Assembly (NCBI RefSeq): GCF_000003815.2
Contig: NC_049991.1
Span: 2,985,279 to 3,038,062 of the forward strand
Direction: 5' to 3'
Source: Branchiostoma floridae
Lineage: Eukaryota > Chordata > Leptocardii > Amphioxiformes > Branchiostomatidae
Length of the DNA stretch: 52,784 nucleotides
The notes below the pieces were generated by a model, which ran no database searches, was not told the origin of the DNA, and saw only the letters and a list, made by a program, of their open reading frames with translations. The position numbers were made by a program, and so were the translations under genes. Shown one piece after another: positions 1 through 11,456 of the stretch (position 1 is its first letter; each line of letters opens with the position of its first letter).

Positions 1-30
1 TTGCTTTATGAAGGATGGACACCGTGGGTG

Positions 31-38
31 TGACGTCA
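31..38. promoter_or_regulatory. CRE-like palindrome
   Basis: Exact TGACGTCA octamer, the consensus cAMP response element bound by CREB/ATF bZIP dimers. No gene start can be assigned next to it, so function is not shown. Confidence 0.3.
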
Positions 39-1717
39 CAGGAAAGGGAAGAAGCTAGGACGAATCAGTAAACAACGAAGCCCGTCATCACCGGCGCTCA
101 CGCTCGGGATGGCGCAAACCTCGAACGCAGTCAGTGCATAAAGGTAGAGGACCCGCGGATCGCCTATCTTTATAGACTGCTTTGTACGCACGACCGAAAC
201 ATGGAAGACTGGAAAAGCAAAAAAAACGGCCAACCGTGCCACACAGGGTTGGTCCGACGCCCACCGTGGGCAGTGCACTTCATAGCTTTCTCTAGAAAGG
301 GTCGTGTTGATACTATGAGATCTCGTGTCTTAAGTTTCTGGCTTGCGGGGCTCAAAGCTTCCTCCTCAGCGAAGTTTACCGCTTCCGAGGGGGAGGGGGA
401 GTTACCAATCGGGGTTTTGAAAGATCAGTTCAAGATATACTATACCCAGGATGCTCTCTAGGTATAGAAGCAGAAAACGGTGTGTGGGTGGTCCGAGTCC
501 TTAGGGGGAAAACTAAGCAAGTATGACCCCGGGGTCAACACACGGCTGTACTTTGAAGGTCAGTTTCTGCGGTATTGTCGTCGCCCAAAGCCTACCAAGT
601 GCTGTACAGCACCGCATTGAAGTCCCTTAGAGGGGAACTAACTTGACAAGGGAGTCATAACCTGTAAATCAGACATAGATCCAGCCTGTACTCCTGTACT
701 CATTGTCAGTGTTAGCATTAAGACTTACTTTTACGTTAAGTGTTCTTCACACGATATACTATGATAGTGATGCTGTATTATATCTCAGCTGGTCATACCT
801 ACATTGTACGATGCCTGTAGGCTTCCTATGTAGGCAACGTTTTCTTCAGAGGGTTTAGTCTTCTCTTCAATTGTTTTGTTACTTTTCTTCGTTCATGCCA
901 ATTATTATACCTGCAGTCGAAAAAAAGGAAAAAAAGTGTAGTTTTTTAAAGGTAAGGGCAGTAGTAAACTCGATGCACTGTACGTGTGATACAATGTATA
1001 AACTAAAATGTTCTTGCTGTAATACGGATATCTATGGCTCATCAGTGCTTTTTTTATATACAATATATACTGTAGTAGTTACAGCTTCATTTACATAGAG
1101 GGCATTAGTAGTTACTCTTATCTAGCACCTATTTCATGTAAGGTTGTTAATATGTATGTACCGTGGTAGTGTTTTTGTTGATTTTGTATGTGAACACACA
1201 TTGGCACACACACAAATCACCTACAAAATCCATTTATAGCAACATCTATGAAAGTCGCCGTCTAGATGCACCTAGAAAGGAAAACTGTGGCGTCTGTTTT
1301 GACTCCACTCCAGAGGTGTAGCCAAAAATAAAAACTCTAGGCACGGTGTGAAGAGCCACATCGAGGGTGTTTCATTGACTTTGAAGGAATGAATATTGGC
1401 CATAACAGCTATGTACCCATCGAGGAAAGAGATGTGTTGTTCTGGCCATCCTTTTGTGGCCAATTATTGATACCACATCAAAGTATCATATACAGGAATC
1501 GGGTATGTAATAAGTAGACAGACACCGTTATTGCAAGAAGCACTATTGAGAAAGATACAGGGGTTAGATACAGAGTAAACCGATAGACGTCAGAAGAAGA
1601 ACAGTAAAAACCAGAGCCTACCTTCCATGTTAATTTGCACCATATAATATTTAAAACCAGCTTTCTTGCAAGAACAATGCTGAAAGTCTCTTTCAGACCA
1701 GTTTTGCTTCAAAACTG

Positions 1718-1803
1718 AAAGTCACCTGACTGCTGCCCAATCAAAGCTAAGACAGTTTTGCATGCTTAGCTCTGATTGGATAGTAGTCAGAATGAGTGAC
1801 TTC
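1718..1803. repeat. Imperfect hairpin
   Basis: Arms of about 25 bases (1726-1751 and 1765-1790) are near-complementary around a loop of about 13 bases. The pairing extends outward after a small bulge to AAGTCAC and GTGACTT. It is probably a small foldback element; a structured RNA is a less likely alternative. Confidence 0.45.
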
Positions 1804-3647
1804 AAGCTGTTCCATCTGTTAGAAAGTGTGTGAAGCATGATTAGCTATTAGCAAGCACAAGGATTCAGGTTTGAAAATTTCCATTGGAAAACATTATGCT
1901 AAAAAGCATTGTACATTTTATTATGTTGACATTTCGTTACCCAAGACATTTTCAGATTGCTTTTTCCTTATATCAGTTTTCATATATCAGGCTTTTTGTA
2001 TGAATGAAGGACTGTAGAAAGATGAGAGAAAAAGGACTTTCTTTTAAAGGCAAAGACATGGTTAACAATTATGGTACCTGATAGTTGACAGACTTATAGG
2101 TAAAGGTAGTAGAGGATGGTGGACTACAATGTTATGAGTGATTTTTGTGTGTGCTACATGTATTTTGTATATTCTCCATGTTACAACTAGCATTACTCAG
2201 TCATACATGTAAATGTAGGGGACTTAAATGAACATACGTTTCATATACCCAGGGCTAGGTTTTAAGTCAAGTGTTGTTTCTTAGTGGATACAACCTAACT
2301 TGTCAAGTACTGTCAAAAGGCGAAAGCTCAGTGATTTTTTTTTTGCTTGGCTTAGTTACTAGTATTCTGTATTCTATGCCAGATGAAAGCTTGTAAATGA
2401 TGCTGAGAGGAAAGCACTTGGCATGACGTGAGGTTGGCACTGATTATAACTTGCCTTGTCTTGTCTGCAAGCTTTGACTCTTAAAGTGTTTGTAAAGCTT
2501 AATTATAAATGCCTTACCTTCAAACCCTTAGCTTGTAGCAAGAGGGGTATGAAAGGCTTTCAACATACGTTAAACATGTTGGCATAGATGTGAAGTGTGT
2601 CCTAGTTTGATTCCGTGTACATTGTTCACAGCCGGAGTATTTGCCATTAGCAAGCGACAGTCGAACCATCAACAAGCTTATTATTAGCGAGCTAACTTCA
2701 ACAATTACAAATCTGGCTTATGGGGAATACTACTGTGTGTGTTCTTCCTTGGGACCTCAGTTGTAACAGTAAGTTTAAGTTGTAAAATTGGATGTACATG
2801 TACACTGTATGTAGATGTACTCTCTGTTGTCTATGTTATATGCTGTATGTGCTATGAATAAAGCTAAATGCACTGTCAACAGTTTTGTCGAATTCTGTTT
2901 ATTTCAATCATCTCTTTTAGTAACAAGCTATTTCATAAAACAATATTGTTTCTGTCAACAGAAACAAGAGGCCACTCTGGTTTGCCCTAATTTGCGTTCT
3001 ACATTCCTTTATTTGTTGAACATCAAGACCATTGTACAACCTTGATGTACACGTTTATCATATTTGTAAGGAAAAATGCAGCATATAATATCAAATCTTT
3101 CTGCAATAGTGCAGCATTTTAAACTTGGTAGTAGTAACAGCAATGATATGATATATAAAAAATATATGGTATATTTCCTTAAGCCACACCAGCTTGGCTC
3201 TCACTTACTTCATAGCGAAAACTTGAGCAAGAGGGTGAAGATGAAAACTTAAACAAGAAAAAAATTGTATTTTTTCTCCCTTGAACTGTGTGTACCAAGA
3301 TCGATTTTCCAGTGTGGCATTTTTTTTTTCAAATCTGAGAAGTTAGGACTACCTTAATTTCACTCCTCTGTCCCAGCATGTATAATTATAAATCTGTATT
3401 GGATGAAGACGGATGTTTGTATACAACTGTACAATATCATGGCTGTGTCTCTAAAATGAGCTTGTACAGTCTAGCCCATAATATATGATATGTTGATCTC
3501 AAATCTTCACAGAAGTGAACGCTGACAGGAATACTAATAACACTGATTCATACTCAAGTCCCACACTCAGAGCAGTGTCTTTGAAAAGTTCAATACTTGT
3601 GAGCCTGGAGGACTTGTGGGTTCACTTGTGGCAACAACAAGCAAAGG

Positions 3648-3751
3648 TTATCCTAGGAGTACGCTGCTGTTGTTGGCCCTGATGTTGTTTAGCACCCTGT
3701 TACCTGATGTGCGTTCAAAACTCTCTCTTCTACCGTGGCCGAGGAATGCTC
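3648..3751 (-). CDS. Terminal exon 5 of the 228-residue gene
   Basis: A polypyrimidine acceptor (TCTTTTCAG) precedes GA, which completes the Gly codon split with exon 4. It then encodes AFLGHGRRESFERTSG and runs to a TAA stop at 3650-3648, 33 codons plus stop. The ORF is short, so the exon was found by phase matching. Confidence 0.7.
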
Positions 3752-6700
3752 CTGAAAAGACAAAATGAAAGATAGGTTACTGTAAATGCAGAAATGTTCG
3801 CGGTGGATTAATGTTCACGGTTTTCGCGGCAGCCGCTTCACCGCAAATTTAAAACCACCGCGAACATTTTTCCATAAGTAAGAGACTGCAGTGCATGGTG
3901 CTACCGCGAAATTAAAACCACCGCGAAAAGTCCATTTTCCCGCTACTGCGAAATTAAATCCCCGCGAACTTAAATGCATCTACAGTATTGGTGCAAAGAG
4001 AAAAAGTGTCATGCCCCCTTCCCCACTTTCAATAACAAAGTCCATAATTGCAGAAGTTTATAACATTGTGGTATGCTATGAATAAGAAGAAAAAATGCTC
4101 TGGGAAGAAAAGGTAAAAGATAGGTAAGCGCTAAGGGAAAAATTACATGTAAGCTATATGTGCCATGACCCCTCCCCACATTCAATAAACTGAGCACAGT
4201 TGCAGAAGTTTACAACATTGTGATATGCTGTAAATTACAAGGAAAAATGCTCTGGGAAGAAAATATATATAGGGTGGTGCAAAGAGAAAAAAGCAATGTG
4301 TCCTGCCCCCCTCCCCACTTTCAATAACAAACTCCATAGTTGCAGAAGTTTATAACATTGTGGTTTGCTGTAGATTAGAAGGAAAATGCTCTGGAAGAAA
4401 AACCTGAATGACCATAAGAATTCAAAGCATATGCATCAGGGGTGGACAACACAAAATATTGACTTGAAGATTCTACTGCAGGGTTTTCTGAATTAGCATT
4501 TAGCAATGATTATCTTCACAGTTCCATTCTGACAAACCAAATTCCATTCTGACCAAACAAACAACAAAGTTTGTTCTACTAACCTGATATAATGTTATGT
4601 TGCGCGGGTGTGGTTGGAACCCTGGGCGCTCCAGGCCCCCGCTGGTGCCCCACCTTGTCGTGGATACGTGCGTACGTCGTCCAGTAGTCCAGCGACTGGC
4701 TCGGGTTGACTAGAACCCGCCTCATGTCGAACCCTCCACGCTGGTTGTGTCTGTTGATGTTGGAAGGCTCATGTTCCACCGTTGCCTGTTTAAAGTGCAG
4801 AAACAACATTTGGTAACTCCACAGTAAGAAAATATAGATTTTTCTCATTAAATATGCAAATTAGGTGCCAGTTTGTATAATTTGCACTTTATGATATCTC
4901 TGTATAAGCTACCTAGTACATCTCTGTATAAACTACCTACATACCAAATATCCAAATTTGTCATTCTCTTGTTCAATTAGCCTCCTTAAAGACTGACAAA
5001 AACGCCCCTACAGTTCCAGAGCAACCTGCTAGGGAAGCCAAACATACACCACATATTCCTTCTGTTACAAGCTATCTGCCACCAAAAATATAAAGACCAT
5101 AGAGCATCCAGGTAAAAAAATACAAAAAAAAACCGAACTTAATGCTTCAGTACCAAGATCATATCCCAGGGGGCCCAAAATTGACTTTGGCCTTTTCCTT
5201 CCCTACCCGCATACTAAATATCATCGTTATCCATCCAGAAGCTTTTTAAGTTATACTGACTACAAAAATCTGGAAACACAGACAGACACGCCCAAAACTA
5301 TGTCTCCATTTTATATGGACATGGATTTTTCATGAGCATAGTAATGCGAGCTCTACATGTACGTCGATACCCGTAACAACCTTACATAATGTGAGTTAGC
5401 CATGAGTCATACCTAAGACAACAACATTGGACCCAGGCCAAACCAGACTTCCAATCCTGTAAGTATCCTATTACACCATTTTCAACTTACATTCTGCTAC
5501 TTGAACTATAGACACATTACTAGTGAGGACAAGAGAAACACAAACCAAAAACAATACCCCATCTTTCTCTGAGGTAAAGAGACTACTAAGTATGTAACGT
5601 TAACAGAATGTGCATTTGTCATCAAGATATTCTAATTTGATTACGGTAGCAGCAACTATCTAAAAGTCGCCTCAAATTCGAAGACTCACCGGAACAGTAG
5701 GAGGGATGAGGAAGGCATTCCTGTGATGGGTGTGGTGGTACGTATCCTTGGTAACCTTCAGGTCTATCTGTGAGGTGTGCATGGACGGCATCTTGGCTGG
5801 GCGGCTGACTGGGGGTAAGGCCCTGTCACCACTGTAGAACTGAGGAACACATGGAAGTAGTTAAGTGTTGTCCAGGCAAGTAATATAAATGTGGAGGGGA
5901 CTGGTTATTTCAAGATTCTGTGTATCTTTGTTTCTTTAATGATACCCAACAAGTTGTAAATTATACCCCTACCAGATATGATGAAACATAATGTAGAACA
6001 GTAACATGAAATAAAAACATAGAAAGCTGAAAATTATAGATACAACATTATCATATGAGATTATGACTTTACAGCATATACATGTTGTACTACCAAGGGC
6101 TATTTTACATTCAACAACTACTGATATAACATTGAAGCTTACATGTTTGACTGTAGTCTTGTGGTCGGACTTGTATGGGTTTTTCTCCAGCGTGAGTGTT
6201 GATCTGTGCATGGGGCGGTACCCCTTGGACGGTGAGATTGGGGGTCTCTCATTGGCCGACCTGCCATAGTAGGAAAGGTCTGACAACACCTGTAAACAGA
6301 GAGAGAAGACATCTCATTCAGTATTGCTCTAAAGACTCAACAACAACGCTCTAAGGGACTCAACAAAATGGCTGCTTGCTATAGGGTCTGCCTAAACACC
6401 TCAAACAACCTCAAATGATAGTATGCAGTGTACATGGGGCAACAACCTTGTGTGGCACTCTGGATATGCAGCAAGACCTAACTATTTACAAGTTATCTGG
6501 AGTTAGTCAGCTGGTTTCAAGATCGAAGCAATTTGAGCCATTTGTGGTCATTTAAGATTGTTTGAGGTCATTTTAGCTGTTTAGGCAGATAACTTGCTAC
6601 ATTAAGTCATTGGAGTTTGTACTTTAAAAGAAGAAATGTTTGCTCGTGGTGTTCTTTATGTCTGGCATGGTTTTTCCTGTGACCACTTCATCTCGAACTA

Positions 6701-7528
6701 AAACCACAGCAAACATTTTCCCCTTTACGTTAAATCCCTGCTTGGCAGTTTCAAACTTAAAACCACCACGAACAGTTTCTTTCTTTCTCTCGACCCAGAA
6801 ACTAAATCTCTGCAAACATTTCCCCTTTAGAAGTAGATCTTGCTCATAAGTATGTTACTGATGAGTGACTCTCTACAGTGGATGAATCCTCATTCAACTT
6901 TCGTTGTTGCAAAAGTGTCTGACTGTGTAGTAACTACATTTTTCAAAAGAAAGCTTAGAAAAGTTTGGCGCACATGGACTGTTTTCTTTTCTTTTACTTT
7001 TTTTCATTATGAGGGCCTAAAATTAAGGCAATGGTCCACTGGAGTTTGGGCACTACCTTTCGGGAAGTGGTGGAATTCCTCGACTTTCAAGCTCTACTTC
7101 TTTAATCTAGCTTCTTGGTATATCAAAGAATGATGAAAAAAATAAGAGGGTATATTTTCTCATGTTTGAGCAAGGTTCTGAGTAGAGGGTTAACGTTAAC
7201 GTTACATTACTATTATGTAAACGAAAGTTTTATTGACCTAACATAGCAACTGCTTAAAGTTATGATAGGATCTGAGCGCACATCCAAGAAAAAAACGACA
7301 ACACGCAGTTGTCCTCAGTGAGTTCAAAAGCTTCCGGAGATGTGGATAAGTCATGTTACATCGCCTAATTACATGACAAACACTCTAACAAGTTCTTAAT
7401 GATCTTGTTGCCCCGACAATTTGACCTGTTGTTGACCGACATACCGTCATGTTGTCGCCTCGGTTCGTCAGGACCGTGGAAGAGAAGGTCCCCTGCCCGA
7501 ACCCCTCTGCAGTTTGCGCCGCCGTCAT
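3648..7528 (-). CDS. Uncharacterised basic protein, five exons, 228 residues
   Basis: I do not recognise the family. Five coding exons on the minus strand join in frame: 7528-7445, 6289-6143, 5839-5690, 4785-4584 and 3751-3648. All introns are GT-AG. Phases agree at every junction (0, 0, 0, then 1), which is strong evidence for a real gene. The start ATG (7528-7526) has A at -3; the stop is TAA at 3650-3648. The product is 228 residues, rich in His, Arg, Lys, Pro, Tyr and Ser, with no signal peptide or membrane segment. Exons 2 and 3 share a pattern, roughly Ser...Met-His-x-Ser...Leu...Lys...Tyr-x-x-x-His. Exon 4 has an aromatic patch (DYWTTYARIHDK). Short Tyr/Pro/His-rich proteins of this kind are common among axonemal and microtubule-associated proteins, so a ciliary role is possible, but that is inference from composition only. 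Confidence 0.8.
3778..3987. mobile_element. TA-flanked MITE, copy 1
   Basis: Roughly 210 bases with ends TACTGTAAATGCA and TGCATCTACAGTA, flanked by TA. The interior carries repeated GCGAACATT and CCACCGCGAA blocks in both orientations. An inverted copy lies at 31181-31392 and eroded copies at about 6618-6836 and 35309-35423. No coding capacity, so it is non-autonomous. It sits in intron 4 of the 228-residue gene. Confidence 0.75.
3990..4405. repeat. Three tandem copies of a 140-152 base unit
   Basis: Intron 4 of the minus-strand gene. Each unit runs from GTGCAAAGAGAAAA (lost in copy 2) through CCCTCCCCAC, a TTCAATAA block and GCAGAAGTTTA to ATGCTCTGGGAAGAAAA. The GCAGAAGTTTA marker is at 4050, 4202 and 4342. 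Imperfect and non-coding. Confidence 0.75.
4584..4785 (-). CDS. Exon 4 of the 228-residue gene
   Basis: Acceptor is TTAAACAG and donor is GTTAGT. 67 codons plus one base. Contains DYWTTYARIHDKVGHQRG and ends at QHNIIS plus one base of a Gly codon. Confidence 0.8.
4860..5340. repeat. Dispersed SINE/LINE-tail-like repeat fragments
   Basis: Intron 3 of the minus-strand gene. A block near 4993-5035 resembles one near 17700-17750 (both carry AACGC-CCT-CAGTTCC). A second block ends near 5270-5330 with GGAAACACAGACAGACACGCC, the style of tail seen in invertebrate interspersed repeats. Boundaries and class are uncertain. Confidence 0.35.
5690..5839 (-). CDS. Exon 3 of the 228-residue gene
   Basis: Acceptor is TTCCTCAG and donor is GTGAGT. 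Exactly 50 codons, phase 0 at both ends. Begins FYSGDRALPP and ends in a His-rich segment followed by IPPTVP. Confidence 0.8.
6143..6289 (-). CDS. Exon 2 of the 228-residue gene
   Basis: Acceptor is TTTACAG and donor is GTAAGC. Exactly 49 codons, phase 0 at both ends. Includes the motif YGRSANERPPISPSKGYR. Confidence 0.8.
6388..6592. mobile_element. Inverted-repeat MITE
   Basis: Left end TCTGCCTAAACACCTCAAAC is matched in reverse complement by GTTTGAGGTCATTTTAGCTG then TTTAGGCAGA at the right end. The interior marker ATGCAGTGTACATGGG followed by CTTGTGTGGC recurs at the far right of the window (about 52650-52784), which is a second, truncated copy. Confidence 0.6.
6618..6836. mobile_element. 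Eroded copy of the TACTGTAAATGCA MITE
   Basis: AAATGTTTGC, AAAACCACAGCAAACATTTT and AAAACCACCACGAACA blocks follow the order seen in copy 1 at 3778-3987, but the ends have decayed. It lies in intron 1 of the minus-strand gene. Confidence 0.4.
7445..7528 (-). CDS. Exon 1 of the 228-residue gene
   Basis: Begins at ATG with codons for MTAAQTAEGFG and ends before a GTATGT donor, phase 0. Gives 28 residues. Confidence 0.7.
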
Positions 7529-10512
7529 TCTTAAACTCTTCCCTGGACACACAACGAGAAAATCTCACAAAGTGGCCGATGAAATAGATTATCTGTACAC
7601 AAAAGGAGACATATTGTTGTGGTCGTCCCTATAAATAACTTATGAGGGGCTCAACTCGATACAAGCTTCCGTTGCTAGGAGACAGGTCAGTTTGTTTACC
7701 TCCTTTTGAACGGGGTCGTATGTCCTTCCGCACAACGTAGATCCTAAATCATTTTCACATTTTGTCGGTAATTCTGCCGTTGATACAAAATGGTATGGCC
7801 AATATTTATTTGATAAGATTATGTAGCATCGAATTTGCCAAATTGAGTGATAAATTCGTCAGATTTTGTAAATATTTGGAAAGCGGAACGCTACATTATT
7901 GTAGCAGTAGCAACCACCGCAAACCGGGCCTGGTGGTGGTTTTACGACAGCAACAGGTGTTTTTGCACCTGTTACCCATTGAAGTAGACTTGTGAAAAAA
8001 CACATTGCAAAATCAGACAAAAGAGGATAAAATAAGACAACTTCTAATACCTTCATCCGCGTAGAGCTTATTGGCCAATGCCTCTAAATCACACAGCACT
8101 TATGGATAAAATAAAATGATAACCAAAATGGGGGAAAAATAAGATAGAAAAATGATAGTAAAAACCAATAAAATTACATCAGCCAACATTAATATCTGGG
8201 ACCAAAATTGATATTTGCTGATAGCTATACAAAGACATTGCTGTGAAGGTATTGCATTTGCCTTTGGTATGGGGTACTTCGAATTCAATGCAAGTGCCGT
8301 AACCGTTGAATTTTCAAGTGGAACCGTTTTTATTATACCGTGCCAACAGCAGCCTATATCATTCAAATTCGGTGAAGTTAGCCATAAATTCTCAGAAAGA
8401 CCCAATCCAGCACGTTCCTCAATTGTATATATACTTACATAAAGTCTCAACTTGTAAATTACAACGTTGGTTTTGCTGAAGCTTCTGTTTATATAAGGAC
8501 TCGACACGTGTTCGTTATTAAAGAATATGACAGGAGAGGCATTTTTGTGAGGCGGGAGGTATGTGTTGTAGACCCCACAGTGCGAATCCACAAATAGAGC
8601 TGTAGCTTGTCAACAGGTAGGCCATATATCTTTGAACCAGAATAATTGCTTGAATCCCCTCCACCCCCCTCCACTTTTAAAATGTGATCGGTACGATCGG
8701 ACGAAGTTTTCAAGTTTACAGTACTACATGATTCATGAATGGAGGTCTGAACATTCGGCCGATTGGTTGATTGATTGATTGATTGATTTGTTAACTAATA
8801 AATTGGTTGATTAGTCGATAGATTTGTTGACGTATATAAACCTGCCCCGGTCCCCTCCCTGTCAAATTTGTACATTGTAGCTGATACAATATGCCTTGTC
8901 GATATTAAACAAGATATACAAGAATACACCGTATCGATGAGTATTCACCAACTGTCAACTTGTAACATAGACCCCATAGTTTTGTTGTGTTGTTTATATA
9001 GATTTAAACCTTCAAACTAGGGAACCTGAAAGCCGATAGGATCGTGCGAAAAAAAAGTTTGGCAAAAAAAGTTGCATTCATATAAGTGATCAGGAAGGTT
9101 GAACGATCGAATGACTAACGGATTATGGCAAACAGAATAATAGATTCTTCATTTTTGCTCTTTTTCATCTTTTTATAAGACTTGGATTTGACTTTTGGCA
9201 TTCTACGACATTAGTATTCCCTTTTTTCGAGATATTTTCGCAACATACAGCATATCATTACTCATTTTGAAGCTGATTTATATGATATGTTTTACAGTGC
9301 AATCGAAAACGTTTTTGTGGAAACGGACGGAAATTTGTAACCAGGATTTCATCCATGTAATCGAATAATATGAAATTTTCATGCTAGCAAGAATATTAGT
9401 CATATATGCCTTTCTCTTCTTTAAGAGCAAAAAGTAGAGTAGGAAAAAGAGCAAAATACTGCATTTTCTAGTTTCTATTTAGATTATCTAAGATAGAATT
9501 CGAAATTGATATACTGCAGATTCCCCATCTAAGAGCCTCATGGAATTGGTTGTTACCCCTCACTTTGTATTGAGCGAAACATAAAAGAACAACCTTATTA
9601 TATCTATTAAATTATATTATATATAAACAGCCTTGGATGGGATTATGTTGGCCTGGATATAGCTCAATCAATCGCCATAATCCATTTAGCTACTTTTGTT
9701 TTTCCGCTTCGATGCCTAAAATATTAATGCGCCAGCAAAAGAATCTTACCCTAGTCTTTACATCTGAATATAGGGATATTCGTGGCTATGGCAACACACT
9801 ATTGTGTACGGTTATACGTGTAGACCTGGGATATGATATGTGAGAGATATATCCCGTTTAGAGACCTCGATATGACAACAAAAAGATGATAATCACAACA
9901 CTAATATTTCCCTACAAAACCTTTACTAAAGAGTTGTATTCAGATTTTGTTTCCTTTCGCGTAATAAAGAAAATAAGATTATATTATAGAAAGCGTGTAT
10001 GGCGTGTATTCATGTAATAATATTGGTACAACTTTGGACTCGATGTTTGGCAAAAAAAGAAATGGCAAAGTGACAAGGTGAAAGAACGTTCCATACACAT
10101 GGTACACATGGTACACAAAAAATCAGATACACACAAGTTGTCATCGTGAATTAGAAATCAACCTATAAACAAATAACAATTTCTTCGAGATGGCCATCTA
10201 TATAAAAGCAACAAAATCATCTACTATGGCGTGTATATATATATATATATATATAACATTATACAACGATACCTTCACTGAAAAAAAACAACACAAATTC
10301 ACTTTTCAAACCGTAGTATACTAAGTATAGTTTGGAAGTCTGCTTCGTGAACAGTTAAGTGTCGAGCACACAACGTCCGTTGTAACATTGATGTTTGCGC
10401 TTGTTTCTGTTTTGAAATCCATGTAACGCACGGTTTGTATACTGGTACTTCTTGGTCAGAATTCCAGCAACAAACCTCGTGATTCTGTGTGATTCTTCAA
10501 AACGTTTTACTG
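7529..10512. other. Intergenic AT-rich stretch
   Basis: No supported gene. A 163-codon minus-strand ORF (8100-8591) has AT-driven composition, no domain and no clear promoter or conserved pattern. There is a GATT microsatellite at about 8767-8790 and a TA run at about 10233-10254. The rest is featureless. Confidence 0.5.
8763..8792. repeat. GATT microsatellite
   Basis: GGTT then repeated GATT units, about six copies, bordered by imperfect TTGGTTGATTAG sequence. Confidence 0.8.
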
Positions 10513-11235
10513 TCACATTGTAGAACTTGAAGGACACTCTGTATCGTCACTTTCCGCATCTTCGTCCGATGTTGTTGTTGTTGATTTTTCCTCTCCATGG
10601 TTACTCTTCAGAGTTTTACCCTCAGAGTTTCTCACCAGAGCTTGTTCAAGACTCTGAAATCTGCTATCTTGTACGGCTTTGAAGGAGTCTTCCCCAATCG
10701 CCGGCAGCTTGGGCACGTCTTCGATAGTTGATTCGGGCAGAGACGGCCTCCTATGGCCGTGGTGACCCTTGCGCAACTCCGCGTGAATGTGCGGTAAACT
10801 CGGCACCGCTACCGACGCCCGCCTTCGCGAATCTCCTTGTAACTTTTTCTGCTCCAGAGCGACTTTCCTATGATCAATAACCTCTGGCAGCTCGGGGACA
10901 TGGTCTGTGACGTGTATGTGTGGAACTGACGACCTCCTCTTCATCTGAGCCTGCTCTTGTTGCACCTCCTCTCGAAGCGATTTCACGAATTTTTCCTGCT
11001 GGTCTCGGAGTCGCTCTGTCGCGCGATTCTGTTTTATACTCAAGTCCTTCAGACGTCGCTGTAGCCTCTTCTCTTCGTTGATGTTTGAGACGAGCAGGAC
11101 ACGTTTGAGACTGTTCCCCAGGTGTTTGGGCGGCTCGGGTACGGGTGAGAACCGGACGGGCGCGGGAAGCTCCCCCTGGAGTCCGTCTGACTTCACCATG
11201 TCTGCCGCCTTTTTAGGTCGATGGCTTTCCTGCAT
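10513..11235 (-). CDS. Intronless ORF, coiled-coil-like protein with three RRxS motifs
   Basis: A single open frame of 240 codons, ATG at 11235-11233, closing at 10513. I do not recognise the family. Residues 1-50 are Pro-rich. Residues about 52-100 are strongly charged (Glu, Gln, Arg, Lys) with heptad-like Leu spacing, so probably a helix or coiled coil. Residues 99-180 hold three related units, each opening with a basophilic site: RRSS (100-103), RRAS (138-141) and RRPS (162-165), followed by VPHIHV, LPHIHAEL or VPKLPAI-type sequence. The tail (205-240) is acidic and Ser/Thr-rich. There is no signal peptide or membrane segment. RRxS fits PKA-type kinases, so regulated phosphorylation is plausible inference. 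GC content is higher than the flanking DNA, which supports real coding. A missing upstream or downstream exon cannot be excluded. Confidence 0.7.
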   Translation of the reverse strand: MQESHRPKKAADMVKSDGLQGELPAPVRFSPVPEPPKHLGNSLKRVLLVSNINEEKRLQRRLKDLSIKQNRATERLRDQQEKFVKSLREEVQQEQAQMKRRSSVPHIHVTDHVPELPEVIDHRKVALEQKKLQGDSRRRASVAVPSLPHIHAELRKGHHGHRRPSLPESTIEDVPKLPAIGEDSFKAVQDSRFQSLEQALVRNSEGKTLKSNHGEEKSTTTTSDEDAESDDTECPSSSTM

Positions 11236-11450
11236 CCAGCTTCAATACAGGGATCAACAGAGTGCTTTCAGAATAACCCTGTCCTGACAACGTTTCTATA
11301 GCGAGTTGTTACACCACCCTGACACTGTCTATACAAACTGGAGAGACTCTGAAAGGTGTTTGCTCCCCTGGGACAGATGAAAACTGTCGCGAAGCTGACA
11401 GGTGTAATTTTTGTTTCCACGCTGATTTGCATGCACGTTTGTCAGGGTGC

Positions 11451-11456
11451 TTTATA
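11451..11456 (-). promoter_or_regulatory. TATA-like element upstream of the 240-codon ORF
   Basis: The minus strand reads TTATAAAG about 215 bases upstream of the ATG at 11235. Position and strand fit a core promoter with a 5' untranslated region of nearly 190 bases. No transcript evidence. Confidence 0.35.

Larger units (their letters stand above)
1..3647. other. Non-coding stretch, no gene recognised
   Basis: No ORF here has a family signature or a supported exon chain. Positions 31-38 hold the palindrome TGACGTCA, a consensus CRE/ATF site, which could belong to a promoter just outside the window. Positions 857-1130 and 2815-3045 contain only short AT-rich ORFs that look like chance. A plus-strand AATAAA at 2857-2862 is followed by T/GT-rich sequence, so part of this stretch could be the 3' untranslated region of a plus-strand gene upstream of the window. 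On the minus strand an AATAAA (plus TTTATT at 3008-3013) could serve the gene ending at 3648. All of these are weak calls. Confidence 0.5.

Noticed and set aside
8100-8591. 163-codon minus-strand ORF
   Set aside because: AT-driven amino acid content, a hydrophobic end from T-rich DNA, no recognisable domain, and no splice or promoter context.
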